From Planctomycetota bacterium (GTDB lineage Bacteria; Planctomycetota; J058; JAJDCP01), in assembly GCA_029260765.1 (NCBI GenBank), contig JAJDCP010000135.1, forward strand, positions 1-47,592: a stretch of 47,592 bases of DNA. Reading direction: 5' to 3'. How positions within the stretch are numbered: position 1 is the first letter of the stretch; each line of letters opens with the position of its first letter. Below the pieces are notes generated by a model. It saw only the letters and a list, made by a program, of their open reading frames with translations. It did no database searches and was not told where the DNA came from. The position numbers and the translations under genes are program-made. Positions 15,918 through 24,886 of the stretch are shown here, piece by piece.

Positions 15918-18900
15918 TCAGGGCGCCGACGACAAGCGCTCGAGCAGTTGTTGCCAGCGGGGCTCGTCGTGGAGCGGCGCAAGCTCGGGCTGGCCGGTCA
16001 GCCTTGCGAGGTCTACCAGACCGGCCTGTTCTGCGCGCTCCAACCAGACCAAGGCAGCCTCGAGACGGGCGGCGGCTTCGGCTTCCGGGCCACGCTCGGC
16101 CCATTGGATGCAGAGAACCGCCGCCATCAGCGGAGCGCTCGGGTCGGTCAGACCGACCTCCTCCAGATCGGCCAGCGCGGCTGCTAGATCTCCGCGTCCC
16201 CACAGCAACTGCGCCCGCATCAGACGGGCGCTGGGCTCGCCAGGATCGCGGGCGACGGCGCTGTCGAGGTCGCGCAGGCTCTCCTCTGTGCGGCCCAACA
16301 AGCCCAGGATCTCCGCGCGCACCAGGTAGCCGTAGGCCTGGTCGGGATAGCGGGCGATGTGGCGGTCCAGGGCGTCGAGCGCCGGGTCCCCTTCGTCCAG
16401 CTCACACCAGTGGACGGCGATCTGGATCAGGATGTCATCGATCTGGCAGCCGCGCTCCAACGCACCCTCGTAGTCAGCGATCGCTTCCCGGTGCTGGCCG
16501 AGCAGGGCCCGCGCATGGGCGCGGTAGTACCAGGCAGAAGCCAGGCTGGGCATGAGCGCGATGGCCCGGTCGGCATCGGCCAGAGCCGCCGCGTGCTTGC
16601 CCAGGGCGTTGTGGCAGTTCGAACGCACGGCAAAGGCACCCGCACGGCGCGGATCGAGGCGCAAGGCTTGGTTGCAGTCTTCGAGGGCGCGCTGGTAGGA
16701 GCCGCGCATGCCGTAGAGGTATGCGCGCAGCTCGAGGTTGTCGACGTCCTGCACATCAAGCTCATGGGCGCGCATACAGGCCGCCAGCGCCTCATCGGCA
16801 CGCCCGAGCTGGGACAGTGCGCGCGCCGCGGCGGCGTGGCCCTGGGCGTCATCGGGGAAACGGGCGATCAGCTCACGGGCGTCGGCGAGGGAACCCTCAG
16901 GATCGCCCTGTTTCAGGCGCAGTTGCGCGCGGTTGGCCCAGGCTTCGCGCAGTTCGGGGTCGTAGCGCAAAGCCTGGTCCAGGTCGGCCAGAGCCTGCTC
17001 GGGGTCGCTGACCTTGAGCAGGTTGGAGCGGTTGTTCCAAGCGGCGGCGTTGGTGGAATCGAGCGCGATGACGGCACCGTAGTCCGCCCGGGCGCGCTCG
17101 TTCTCCCCCAGTTGTCGGTATTGCACGCCACGGGCCAACCAGGCGTCGGACAGCTCGGGATCGAGGGCCACGGCCCGGTCGAAGGCTTCGATGGCCGCGC
17201 GGGCTTCGCCATAGAGCGACAGCTCCACGCCGTACAGGTAGCACGCCTCGGCGCTCGCCTGGGGTGGCGAGGGCCGGCGGGGCAGGCGCCCGAAGTCGCG
17301 AGCGATGCGTTGCCAGACACGGCTGTCAGCGCCCAGCCGGGCCCGGGCTGCCAGCAACACCGGCACGGCGTCGGCGCTGCCAGCCCCACACAGTGCCCGG
17401 CCACACGTCACCGTAAGCTCGGCATCGGCGACCACCGCCAGGAAGCTGCTCAAGGCTTCAAGACTCACTTGCGGCAGCTCGAGCTGCCCCAGAGTCAGCA
17501 GCAGCAGCTCGAGCAGATCCCGCTCGGCTTGCGTCCACAGGGCTGCTCCCCCGCCCTGGGCGGCGCGTTCGGTGAAGGGGCGCAGCTCGTCCGCCAACAG
17601 CTGAGCGATTTCGACATGCCGGAAGCTGCTGATGCGCTGCACGTAGTCGGCGGGGCTGACCGCCCACTCGGTTCTGCCCTCACGCTCACGGCCGCGCTTC
17701 AAGTCGGCGATGGCCTCGCGGGTCTGGGCCCGGCGGCGGTTGACGGTGGCTGCGCGGGCCTGGTCGATGCGTGCGCGCTCGAGGGCTCTCGCCGCTTCGG
17801 ACAGACCCATACCGTCGACGATCAAGCGGGCCAGATCGAAGGAACCATTGCGCAACGCCAACTGCAACGCCGCCTGCCGCTGTTCGTCGATGAAGTCCTG
17901 CAGGGCCGCACGTTCGTCCGCGGGCAGGGTGGGAATCTGCCGCTCGCCGATCGGCTCCGCATCGAGCTGCTGCAGGCGCTCCCGCGCGCTGACGCAGGCG
18001 AGCAGGCCGAGCACCGCGTCGCTGTGCGCCTGGCGCTGCGCGAAGCTCAACTCTGCTGGAGCGCTGGTGTCGGCGCTGGGTAGCCTGGCGAGGCTGCGGG
18101 CACAGCCCAGCGCCAGGGAATCGGGGTTGAGGCGGGCGATCTCTGCCCGCAGGCTGTCGATGGCCAGGTGACGGTCGGCCACCTGCTCGCGCAGCTGCCA
18201 GCGCTCGCGGAGCGCGAAAAAGGCCACAGTCGCGACGACCAGCAGGCTCGCCAGCGCCAACCCCACCCGCAGGCGACGCCGAGCGCCCTGGTTGCGGCGC
18301 CGACGGGCGTGTAGAGCGGCGATGCCGTCCCGCAAGGCTGTCAGACGCGCTTGCTCCGCAGCGCCGAGCCCGGCCGCCCCCAGCAGCGCAACCTGCGCCT
18401 CGGCAAGCCCGAGGTCGGCACGGGCCACGGCCAGCTCGGCCAGGGCCAGCCGCGCCGCGCTCTCGCCGCGCTGTGCTCCGGGATTCTGCTCCCACAAGCG
18501 GCGCGCCGTACGGAAGTCTGCCACCGCTTCGGCCAGCCCCTCGTACAAACCCGTCTCTTGCGCCGGGCTCCCTGGCTGCGGTTGCCTGCAGGCAGCCAGC
18601 TTGATGTGCGCCGCGCTCGTGATGCTCAGGCTCTCGCGGTGGGCTAGATAGGTGCGGATGCCGGCCTGGAACTGCGCGACCTCGGCGAGGCGCCGGGAGC
18701 GGTCGGGCTCAAGGGCATGATCGACCAGCCTGCGCAGCGTCTCAGGCTGTTGCTCGCTTAGCGGCTGATAGTTTCCCTCGGCCGCGCTGAGCACCGAGTC
18801 GAGGTAGTTGGCCTGCTGGTGGGGAGCGCGGCCTTGCAGCACGCGGTAGAGCATACCGCCGAGCAGGTAGAGATCCGTCCACGGCCCGATCTCTTCGCCC

Positions 18901-19598
18901 ATCCCCTGGGCCAGCTCGGGAGCCATGTAGTGCGGCGTGCCGCAGGGCGCCTTGATCTCCGACCGGTGGCGGAAACCCGCAGGCGCCATCTCCCAGCAAG
19001 AGACCGCCAGCCCCCAGTCGACCACCAGCACCTCGCCGTAGGCACCGAGCATCACATTGGCGGGTTTGAGATCGTTGTGGACGATGCCTCGACTGTGGGC
19101 GAAGGCGACGGCGTTGCTGACCTGCAGCAGGATCTCCAGCTGCTCGGGCAGTTCCTTCGCAGCCATCGTGCCCAGCCGGTCCTGCCAGGTTTCCCCAGCC
19201 ACCAGCTTCATGGTCAAGAAGGGGTCGCCGTTCGCCAGCGTGCCGAGAGAGTGGACGGGCACGATGTTGGGATGGTCGAGGTTGCCGCTGAGCACCGCTT
19301 CGGCGAGAAACAACTCCTGGGCCGCGGCGCTGCTGCCCGGCCTGAGCATCTTCAGCGCCACCTCACGCCGCAGACGATGCTCGCGGGCCCGGTAGACCAG
19401 TCCCATGCCGCCCTCCCCGAGCGGCTCGATCAAGGCGAAATCGTCGTGGTTCGGGACTGCCTCCTGCGGAGGTCCACTCGCCAGACCCTCCAGCTGCAGG
19501 CGCCGGCGCTCGACTGTGTCGCCCGGGTTGCGATGCGTGTCGGTCAGATCCTCGCCCAGCAAAGACGACCAACGGGCGCGCAGGATGGCTGTTTGCAC
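15918..19598 (-). CDS. Membrane-anchored Ser/Thr protein kinase with TPR-rich C-terminus
   Basis: 1226 residues. Kinase domain about 54-320: GEGGMG loop (61-66), ATP lysine K83 in EVALK, catalytic loop HNDLKPAN (H174, D176), DWG (194-196) and APE in YMAPELA. All catalytic residues are kept, apart from the HRD arginine being Asn and DFG being DWG. A helical linker is followed by one membrane helix (about 443-463), then a coiled or helical region and a long run of TPR units (about 800-1200), several with a near-perfect TPR consensus such as AWNNRSNLLK and AWANRAQLRL. The start is GTG 19598 with AGAGG upstream. It follows the FHA-pseudokinase gene by only 11 bp, so the two are almost certainly co-transcribed and may work as a pair. 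It is a paralogue of the kinase at 512-5713. Confidence 0.92.
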   Translation of the reverse strand: MQTAILRARWSSLLGEDLTDTHRNPGDTVERRRLQLEGLASGPPQEAVPNHDDFALIEPLGEGGMGLVYRAREHRLRREVALKMLRPGSSAAAQELFLAEAVLSGNLDHPNIVPVHSLGTLANGDPFLTMKLVAGETWQDRLGTMAAKELPEQLEILLQVSNAVAFAHSRGIVHNDLKPANVMLGAYGEVLVVDWGLAVSCWEMAPAGFRHRSEIKAPCGTPHYMAPELAQGMGEEIGPWTDLYLLGGMLYRVLQGRAPHQQANYLDSVLSAAEGNYQPLSEQQPETLRRLVDHALEPDRSRRLAEVAQFQAGIRTYLAHRESLSITSAAHIKLAACRQPQPGSPAQETGLYEGLAEAVADFRTARRLWEQNPGAQRGESAARLALAELAVARADLGLAEAQVALLGAAGLGAAEQARLTALRDGIAALHARRRRNQGARRRLRVGLALASLLVVATVAFFALRERWQLREQVADRHLAIDSLRAEIARLNPDSLALGCARSLARLPSADTSAPAELSFAQRQAHSDAVLGLLACVSARERLQQLDAEPIGERQIPTLPADERAALQDFIDEQRQAALQLALRNGSFDLARLIVDGMGLSEAARALERARIDQARAATVNRRRAQTREAIADLKRGREREGRTEWAVSPADYVQRISSFRHVEIAQLLADELRPFTERAAQGGGAALWTQAERDLLELLLLTLGQLELPQVSLEALSSFLAVVADAELTVTCGRALCGAGSADAVPVLLAARARLGADSRVWQRIARDFGRLPRRPSPPQASAEACYLYGVELSLYGEARAAIEAFDRAVALDPELSDAWLARGVQYRQLGENERARADYGAVIALDSTNAAAWNNRSNLLKVSDPEQALADLDQALRYDPELREAWANRAQLRLKQGDPEGSLADARELIARFPDDAQGHAAAARALSQLGRADEALAACMRAHELDVQDVDNLELRAYLYGMRGSYQRALEDCNQALRLDPRRAGAFAVRSNCHNALGKHAAALADADRAIALMPSLASAWYYRAHARALLGQHREAIADYEGALERGCQIDDILIQIAVHWCELDEGDPALDALDRHIARYPDQAYGYLVRAEILGLLGRTEESLRDLDSAVARDPGEPSARLMRAQLLWGRGDLAAALADLEEVGLTDPSAPLMAAVLCIQWAERGPEAEAAARLEAALVWLERAEQAGLVDLARLTGQPELAPLHDEPRWQQLLERLSSAP

Positions 19599-19609
19599 GT
19601 CAAGACCTC

Positions 19610-21703
19610 TCAGCGCTTGTCAGCCTTCAACAGTGCGGACAGGCGCGGAACAGTGGTCTTTTCCATCCAGTGTTGCAGAGGACGCAAGGCCGCGGCCAAC
19701 CCCTGAGCCCTGGCTTTCTCGGAAACGCCCCGGTCGAACAGGATTCCCTCGACCTTGGTGGCCAGAATCCCGTCTTCCCGCGCCGCAATCCTGCGCTGCA
19801 CATTCTCGAGCGTGCCGTCCTGGGGCCGGGTCAGCACACCGAGCGAGTGGAGCAGCCGCCCGATCCGGATCAGAGGGACCTTGCGGGCCTGGATGGCGAT
19901 CGCCTTGTTCAGCTGCTCACGGGTGGCCATGCGGTTGGCGAGGGCCGCCTTGGCGTAGAAGCCATCGCGCCGCAAGCGTGCGCTGATCTCGACCAGCTTG
20001 CGTACGCGGGCCAGCTGGCGATGGTTGAGCTGCCCCGCTTTCTCCAAACGCTTGAGCAGCTTGGGCGGGCCGTCCGCGTGTTTGTCCGCCAGGGCGACCA
20101 ACTGCTCGACCGACAGGATCCGCAGTGCGCTCACAGCAGCGATCAACAACAGGTCATGCTCGAACAGGTGACGGGCACCGCTATGCACCTGCGTGGCTGG
20201 AGCCTGCGGAAGCGGGACCGGCACGGGAGAAGGGCTGCGGCTTTCGGTCTCGGCGGCCTCGGGCGGTGGACCGAAAGCGACTTGCTCGATCGCGGCGACC
20301 ACCTCGATCGCGGTCTGAAAACGCCGCTTGGGGTGCTTCTGCAGCAGGCGGGCCACCAGCTCTTCGACCTGCTCGGAGATGCCCGCCCGGAAGCGCTTGA
20401 GCGGCGGCGCCGGCTCGCGCTCGTGCATCGAGAGGATCTGCTCGGGTTGGGGAGCGACGAAGGGAGGCCGGCCCGTCAGCATCTCGAACAGGATCGCCCC
20501 GAGAGAGTAGAGGTCGGAGCGCCGGTCGCCCGAGCGCTTGCCACAGAGCTCTGGAGACATGTAGCTGGGCGTCCCCAGGACCCAGCCGCGGCCGCTCGGC
20601 CCGGTCGCTTCGGCGGCCGCCGCTGCCAGCCCAAAGCCGCCGATGCGGATGCCGCCGCGCCGATCGACATGCAGGCGGCTGGGGCGCAGGTCGAGATGGG
20701 TGACACCTTCCTCCGCGGCAAACTGCAGACCCAGGCAGACTTCGCGAGCGATCTGCAGGGCAACGGCGGGCAAGAGGCGGTTGCTCTCCTGCAGGAGATC
20801 CCGGACAGTCCTGCCCGAGCCGCGGGCCGTGACCAGGCAGAGCGCGCCATCAGCCTCGAACAGATCATAAACGGGCAGAATGTGGGGGTCTTCGAGCTGG
20901 GCAATCACGGCGATCTGAGCGCGCAAACACTGTGCTGCCCGCGCATCCGCGGAGATCGCGGGCGCCAGCACCCGGAACAGCACCTTCCGCTTCAGACGGA
21001 CCTGCAAGGCGTTGTAGACCATGCCGGTCTGACCCCGACGGATCTCGTCCTCGAGCACGAAGCCGTGATGCACGACCGGTCCGGGCTCGGGCTCAGGTGC
21101 GGGAACCGGGGCCGCTCGCGGCGCAGGCTCGCGCCTGGGAGCTGGTGCGGGGACTGGCACCGGGGCTGGCGCGGGCCGAGGCGCCGGCTGGCGCGCCACG
21201 GGAACAGGCGCAGGGCGAGGCATGGGCTGGGCCGCGGGCGCAGGCGGCTCATCGCCATCCAGCTCCCAATCCTGGGGCGTGACCATCAACTCCGTCGCTT
21301 TGTGCTGGAAGGCCTTCCGCCGAGCCTCCGTGGCCATCTGCGCGACGTCGTCAAGGCCGAAGGTCAGAGTCCCCAGGGCGTCCTCTTCGACCTGGGCCGA
21401 GGCAGGAGGGGTGGGCTCGACCCGCGCCCGCACTGATCCCAAAGAGACATCCGAGCCGACGGGCGCAAGATGCCACTCACGGCCGATGCCCTGGCCATCG
21501 ATCAAGGTGTTGCCGGCCTGGCTGAGGTCGATGATCCACACGCAGCCGTCCTTCAGCTCGAGCCGGGCGTGCTGTGGAGAGATGCCCGCGTCACGCAGCG
21601 TCAGGCCCATGTCGGTACGCGCGCCGATGCTCAGATGATCACTGAATGGAATCCGTTTGCCCTGATCGAGGCCGTTCAGGATCAACAGGCTGGCACTCGG
21701 CAT
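19610..21703 (-). CDS. FHA-domain protein with predicted inactive kinase domain (pseudokinase)
   Basis: 697 residues, cytosolic. An N-terminal FHA domain (about 1-95) is followed by a linker extremely rich in Pro/Ala (152-208), a kinase-fold domain (about 214-475) and a helical C-terminal region (about 525-697). The kinase fold is recognisable (RRGQTGMVY, YMSPELCG, SDLYSLGAILFEMLTGRPPF), but key residues are changed: the ATP lysine is R244 (VLFR), the catalytic loop reads HLDLRPSR with Asp kept (D338) but Lys and Asn replaced by Arg, and DFG is GFG (356-358), losing the magnesium-binding Asp. Phosphotransfer is therefore unlikely; a scaffold or allosteric role is more plausible. The FHA domain would recognise phosphothreonine, perhaps on the co-encoded kinase 11 bp downstream. 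The start is ATG with GAGG upstream and a -10-like TAGAAT at 21734-21739. Confidence 0.88.
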   Translation of the reverse strand: MPSASLLILNGLDQGKRIPFSDHLSIGARTDMGLTLRDAGISPQHARLELKDGCVWIIDLSQAGNTLIDGQGIGREWHLAPVGSDVSLGSVRARVEPTPPASAQVEEDALGTLTFGLDDVAQMATEARRKAFQHKATELMVTPQDWELDGDEPPAPAAQPMPRPAPVPVARQPAPRPAPAPVPVPAPAPRREPAPRAAPVPAPEPEPGPVVHHGFVLEDEIRRGQTGMVYNALQVRLKRKVLFRVLAPAISADARAAQCLRAQIAVIAQLEDPHILPVYDLFEADGALCLVTARGSGRTVRDLLQESNRLLPAVALQIAREVCLGLQFAAEEGVTHLDLRPSRLHVDRRGGIRIGGFGLAAAAAEATGPSGRGWVLGTPSYMSPELCGKRSGDRRSDLYSLGAILFEMLTGRPPFVAPQPEQILSMHEREPAPPLKRFRAGISEQVEELVARLLQKHPKRRFQTAIEVVAAIEQVAFGPPPEAAETESRSPSPVPVPLPQAPATQVHSGARHLFEHDLLLIAAVSALRILSVEQLVALADKHADGPPKLLKRLEKAGQLNHRQLARVRKLVEISARLRRDGFYAKAALANRMATREQLNKAIAIQARKVPLIRIGRLLHSLGVLTRPQDGTLENVQRRIAAREDGILATKVEGILFDRGVSEKARAQGLAAALRPLQHWMEKTTVPRLSALLKADKR

Positions 21704-21777
21704 CGCAACGCCTCAACGATCTAAGGATGCCCCATTCTACGCGATGTCTTGGGAGTGCCGCGAGCCGAGCGCGGACA

Positions 21778-21797
21778 GGGGCCGAACTGCGGGCCCC
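21778..21797. other. Hairpin between the pseudokinase and GHL10 genes
   Basis: GGGGCC and GGCCCC form a perfect 6-bp stem around an 8-base loop, downstream of the minus-strand GHL10 stop codon. No T-tract follows on either strand, so it is only a possible factor-independent stop. Confidence 0.3.
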
Positions 21798-21825
21798 GAA
21801 GGCCGCCTGGCCAGGGCGTCTGCGA

Positions 21826-23715
21826 TCAGGGGCCCATGTAGGTGAGCTTGACCGCGTCTGCCACCACCACACCTGAGCTGCCCTCGTTCGTCAGCCGCAC
21901 CTCGGCGTTGCCGCGCGCAAAAGAGAAGGTTCCCAGGTAGCGCCACTGCTTGCCGTTCGTGGTCTGGTCGACTGCCAGGTCGGTGCTGCCTGCGGCATGC
22001 TCGACCGTGAATTTCGTGGCCGACGAGCGGTTGGCGCCTTCGACGTACCAGACGAAGACGTCGTACGTGCCTGCCGAGCCGACAAAGGGTGTGAAGCGCA
22101 CCATCGAGCCGCCCTGTGCGCTCGATCCCACATAGCGGTAGTCGTTGTCATACCCGCCCGCCGAGCTTCCCGAAGACCAGCCCCCGACCTCGACGTAATC
22201 AGCGTCGCCGTCGTCGACGATGATGTCGCTGATGACACCGCTGCCCGTCGTAAAGCTCAGAGCCGCACTGAGAGTCTTATTGCCCGCGGCGTCCGAAGCT
22301 TCAATCACAACCTCATACGCGGTCGTCGGAAGCAGGCCTGTCAGGTCGAGCGCGTGCTCGTAGCCATAGCCGGGCTCGAGCACGTCGGGCTGCGGGCTGC
22401 CGCTCTGGCTGAGCAACAGCCGCGCCTGGGTCTGCTCGTCGGAATGCCAGCGCACCGTCGCGGCATCGCCGGTGACGCCGATGATCTCGGTCTCACTCAG
22501 TGCGGGCGCGACCTGATCGGGACTGCCGTCGATCCAAGGCAGCGGCGGGAAGTCCACCGGAGTCGGGCAGAGCGCGTCGATCGCAGCCCAGTGGTTGGCG
22601 GTCAGGCTGGTGTAGTCGAAGATGCAAAAACCCTCGACGCCGCTCTGCCGGCACACTTCGATCTGCGCACCGACATCGACGCTGCCTATGTACGAAGCGA
22701 TGCCCGGACCGACCAGGCGTCCGCCCGAATTCTCATGATAGGTATCGGCGTAGCCCTGCAGGGTGCTGTCGTTGGAGGTGTAGGTCATCGGCAAGATCAT
22801 GTCGAGGTCGCCGTTCTCGAGCCAACCATGCACGTCCTGCGACTTGGTGCCGGTCACCGCGCGGGCCGCTGCCGAGGTGACGCACAGGGGTCGATGGGCC
22901 TTGACGGCGGCGTCCATCTCTCGCACGGTGCGGCTGATGGTCTCGAAGCGGAAGGCGATGAAGTCCGGGTCCGAGCCATTCGGCGCGCGCCCGTACTGCT
23001 GAGTGAAGTGGTCGACGTGCGCCTGGCAGTAGCAGTAGTCGTCCGACGGCGTGCGGATGTAATCGAGGTGCAGGCCGTCGAGCTCGTACTGCGAACCCAA
23101 CTCATCGGCGAGCGAGACCAGATAGGCTCGGTAGCCAGCGAATTCGGGGCAGAAGAACGGCCGGTCCGTCAAGTCCATCGCGAGGCCGTTGTCTTTGACC
23201 ATCACCCACTCAGGATGCTGGGCGACGACGTGGCCCGCCGGGTAGCTGGAACCGCCCGTCCAGGCCAGGTTGATGTTCAACCAGGCGTGTACCTTGATGC
23301 CCTTGCCGCGCGCGTAATCGACCGCATGCTGCATGCTGTCGAAGTTGCCGCTGACCAGACTGGAGCGGGGCGCGACGGAGGAAGCGTACAGGGCCTGCCC
23401 ACTCCCATAGACCTGCAGTACCAGGGTGTTGAGGTTGTGAGCCACCATGTCGTCGATGCACGTCTCGATCTTGGCCGCGCTGTTCGCGTACCAGCGCGAC
23501 AGCCAGACCGCCCGGATCTCGGTGTTGGCCGGTGGTGTGGTATTGCCCGCATTCCCGGTGTTCCCGGTGTTGCCGGTGTTTCCGATGTTGCCCGAGCTTC
23601 CGCCAGGAGGCGTGCTACTGCTGCCGCTGCCCGAGCTACTGCCCGAGCTTCCGCTGCCTCCGCAGCCCCCTAGAAAAAGCAGTGCCAGGCACAGCTGTAA
23701 CAGTTTCCAACGCAT
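21826..23715 (-). CDS. Lipoprotein with GHL10-like glycosidase domain, FN3 and golvesin-like C-terminal domain
   Basis: 629 residues. A lipoprotein signal peptide ends in LGGC with C18 as the lipidated residue. A flexible Gly/Ser tract with repeated GNT triplets (about 40-58) follows. Residues about 66-385 are a TIM barrel of the GHL10/DUF187 glycosidase-like group (EIRAVWLSRW, DGLHLDYIRTP with the presumed catalytic acidic residues, DMILPMTY). A fibronectin type III domain (about 410-492) and a golvesin-like, probably carbohydrate-binding C-terminal domain (about 496-629) complete it. It should sit on the cell surface or in the periplasm and act on a polysaccharide or glycan; the substrate is not known. 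The start at ATG 23715 follows GAGGA by five bases; an ATG at 23739 has no such site and would spoil the signal peptide. It is divergent from the MarR regulator. Confidence 0.85.
   Translation of the reverse strand: MRWKLLQLCLALLFLGGCGGSGSSGSSSGSGSSSTPPGGSSGNIGNTGNTGNTGNAGNTTPPANTEIRAVWLSRWYANSAAKIETCIDDMVAHNLNTLVLQVYGSGQALYASSVAPRSSLVSGNFDSMQHAVDYARGKGIKVHAWLNINLAWTGGSSYPAGHVVAQHPEWVMVKDNGLAMDLTDRPFFCPEFAGYRAYLVSLADELGSQYELDGLHLDYIRTPSDDYCYCQAHVDHFTQQYGRAPNGSDPDFIAFRFETISRTVREMDAAVKAHRPLCVTSAAARAVTGTKSQDVHGWLENGDLDMILPMTYTSNDSTLQGYADTYHENSGGRLVGPGIASYIGSVDVGAQIEVCRQSGVEGFCIFDYTSLTANHWAAIDALCPTPVDFPPLPWIDGSPDQVAPALSETEIIGVTGDAATVRWHSDEQTQARLLLSQSGSPQPDVLEPGYGYEHALDLTGLLPTTAYEVVIEASDAAGNKTLSAALSFTTGSGVISDIIVDDGDADYVEVGGWSSGSSAGGYDNDYRYVGSSAQGGSMVRFTPFVGSAGTYDVFVWYVEGANRSSATKFTVEHAAGSTDLAVDQTTNGKQWRYLGTFSFARGNAEVRLTNEGSSGVVVADAVKLTYMGP
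23551..23592. repeat. 9-bp tandem repeat encoding (GNT)n
   Basis: Imperfect copies of a 9-base unit (TTCCCGGTG on the plus strand) encode repeated Gly-Asn-Thr triplets in the linker after the lipobox. The unit length is a multiple of three, so copy number can change without a frameshift. Confidence 0.7.
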
Positions 23716-23799
23716 GGCATTCCTCGACTTGTGACGCATATGGATGGTTTAGCCGCCAGACAGCGCGTTTCGTGCCGGAATTCCAGCCTGCTGCATCCC

Positions 23800-23828
23800 T
23801 TGACGAGTGCGCACGTGAGCCCTACAAT
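23800..23828 (+). promoter_or_regulatory. Promoter of the marR-like gene with palindromes in the spacer
   Basis: TTGACG (23800-23805) and TACAAT (23823-23828) are 17 bp apart. The spacer holds two overlapping palindromes, GTGCGCAC (23807-23814) and CACGTG (23812-23817), in the right place for autoregulation by the MarR dimer. Binding is inferred. Confidence 0.6.
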
Positions 23829-23853
23829 CACGACTTCTTTGGTTTGAGATCCC

Positions 23854-24318
23854 ATGACGTCCAACACCAGCGAAACCCAGCCACACGCTCCGGTTCAGCA
23901 GATCGCCGCGCTGATCGACGGACTGGTGACCCACCTGCAGCGGGTCGAGGCCTCGACCTTTCCCGCCGACCTGCTCGAAGACCTGACGCTCCATGAAGCC
24001 CACGTGCTGAAGGCCATTCCGCCCACCGGCATCCGGATGAGCGACCTGGCCAAGGCCATCGGCATCAGCAGCGCCTCGATGACGGTCGCGATCGACCGCC
24101 TCGAGAAGAAGTCCTACGTGACACGAGAGCGCAACCGCAAAGACCGGCGCGTGGTGATGGTCTGCTTGAACGCCCGCGGCAAGAGCGTCAACACCGAGCA
24201 TGACCGGGTGCACAAACAGATCGCCGAGCACATCCTCAAGAACCTCTCGAAAGTAGAGCGCGTCTCGATCCTCGACGCGCTCAGCCACATCCTCGAGGCC
24301 CTCGAGACGGTCGACTAG
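23854..24318 (+). CDS. MarR-family transcriptional regulator
   Basis: 154 residues. Winged helix-turn-helix repressor/activator of the MarR type: dimerisation helices at the N-terminus, LTLHEAHVLKAI, the recognition helix region RMSDLAKAIGISSASMTVAI, DRLEKKSYV, then the wing RNRKDRRVVMV, followed by C-terminal helices. Proteins of this family act as dimers on palindromic operators and are often released by small phenolic ligands or oxidation; no ligand can be inferred here and there is no cysteine in the usual redox position near the N-terminus. It is divergent from the GHL10-like lipoprotein gene, which is a possible target. Its promoter has overlapping palindromes. The 5' leader would be only about 19 nt. 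Confidence 0.88.
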   Translation: MTSNTSETQPHAPVQQIAALIDGLVTHLQRVEASTFPADLLEDLTLHEAHVLKAIPPTGIRMSDLAKAIGISSASMTVAIDRLEKKSYVTRERNRKDRRVVMVCLNARGKSVNTEHDRVHKQIAEHILKNLSKVERVSILDALSHILEALETVD

Positions 24319-24325
24319 CGCTCCA

Positions 24326-24796
24326 CTACCCCGCGGCCACCTCTGCCTTCGGCGCATCTCCTGCCAGGCGCGCGATGTAACCCAGGCAGTAGGACTTGGT
24401 GTTGTGCATGTCGTTGTACATCGCGGTCTTCAGCTTCGAGAACACCATCAGCCCCGGCACGGCGATCGGCGTGAGGATCAACACGATCTTCTTGAGGTAG
24501 TTGAGCAGCGCCGGATCGATCGGGGTCGACTCCAGGGCTGACGAGACGATCGATTGCACGAGCGCCCAGTAGAAGACGACGGTGAACAGCAGCCAGAAGT
24601 AATTGAAGATCTTGAACAGGCGCTGCTGCTGTCTGAGCAGATCAAAGCTCTCTAGCAGGGCTTTGTGGTCGTCGATCTTGACCTTTGCCTCGTCCAATTT
24701 CTCCTGCACGTAGCTCATCGGACCCGTGATGAAGGAGTGCCAGACCAGTTTGGTCCAGCCCAGTCCGGCCTTGAGCTTGTTTTTGACGTCGGGCAT
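24326..24796 (-). CDS. Small two-helix membrane protein of unknown function
   Basis: 156 residues, not recognised. It has a short N-terminal region with a charged amphipathic helix (about 30-60, EKLDEAKVKIDDHKALLES), then two membrane helices (about 64-86 and 102-120) and a soluble tail. The topology suggests both ends lie in the cytoplasm. The start at ATG 24796 follows GGAGAG by six bases. A much longer open frame in the same phase continues upstream, but it runs antisense through the PEGA lipoprotein and has no start signal, so I exclude it. It converges on the MarR gene with a 7-bp gap. Confidence 0.7.
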   Translation of the reverse strand: MPDVKNKLKAGLGWTKLVWHSFITGPMSYVQEKLDEAKVKIDDHKALLESFDLLRQQQRLFKIFNYFWLLFTVVFYWALVQSIVSSALESTPIDPALLNYLKKIVLILTPIAVPGLMVFSKLKTAMYNDMHNTKSYCLGYIARLAGDAPKAEVAAG

Positions 24797-24886
24797 GAAT
24801 CTCTCCAGGGTTTTCGGTGGAATGCCCGATTGAAGCCGCAGACGCCACACGTCACAATAGCCCGTGCGGATTTTTGCGGGGGTTGC

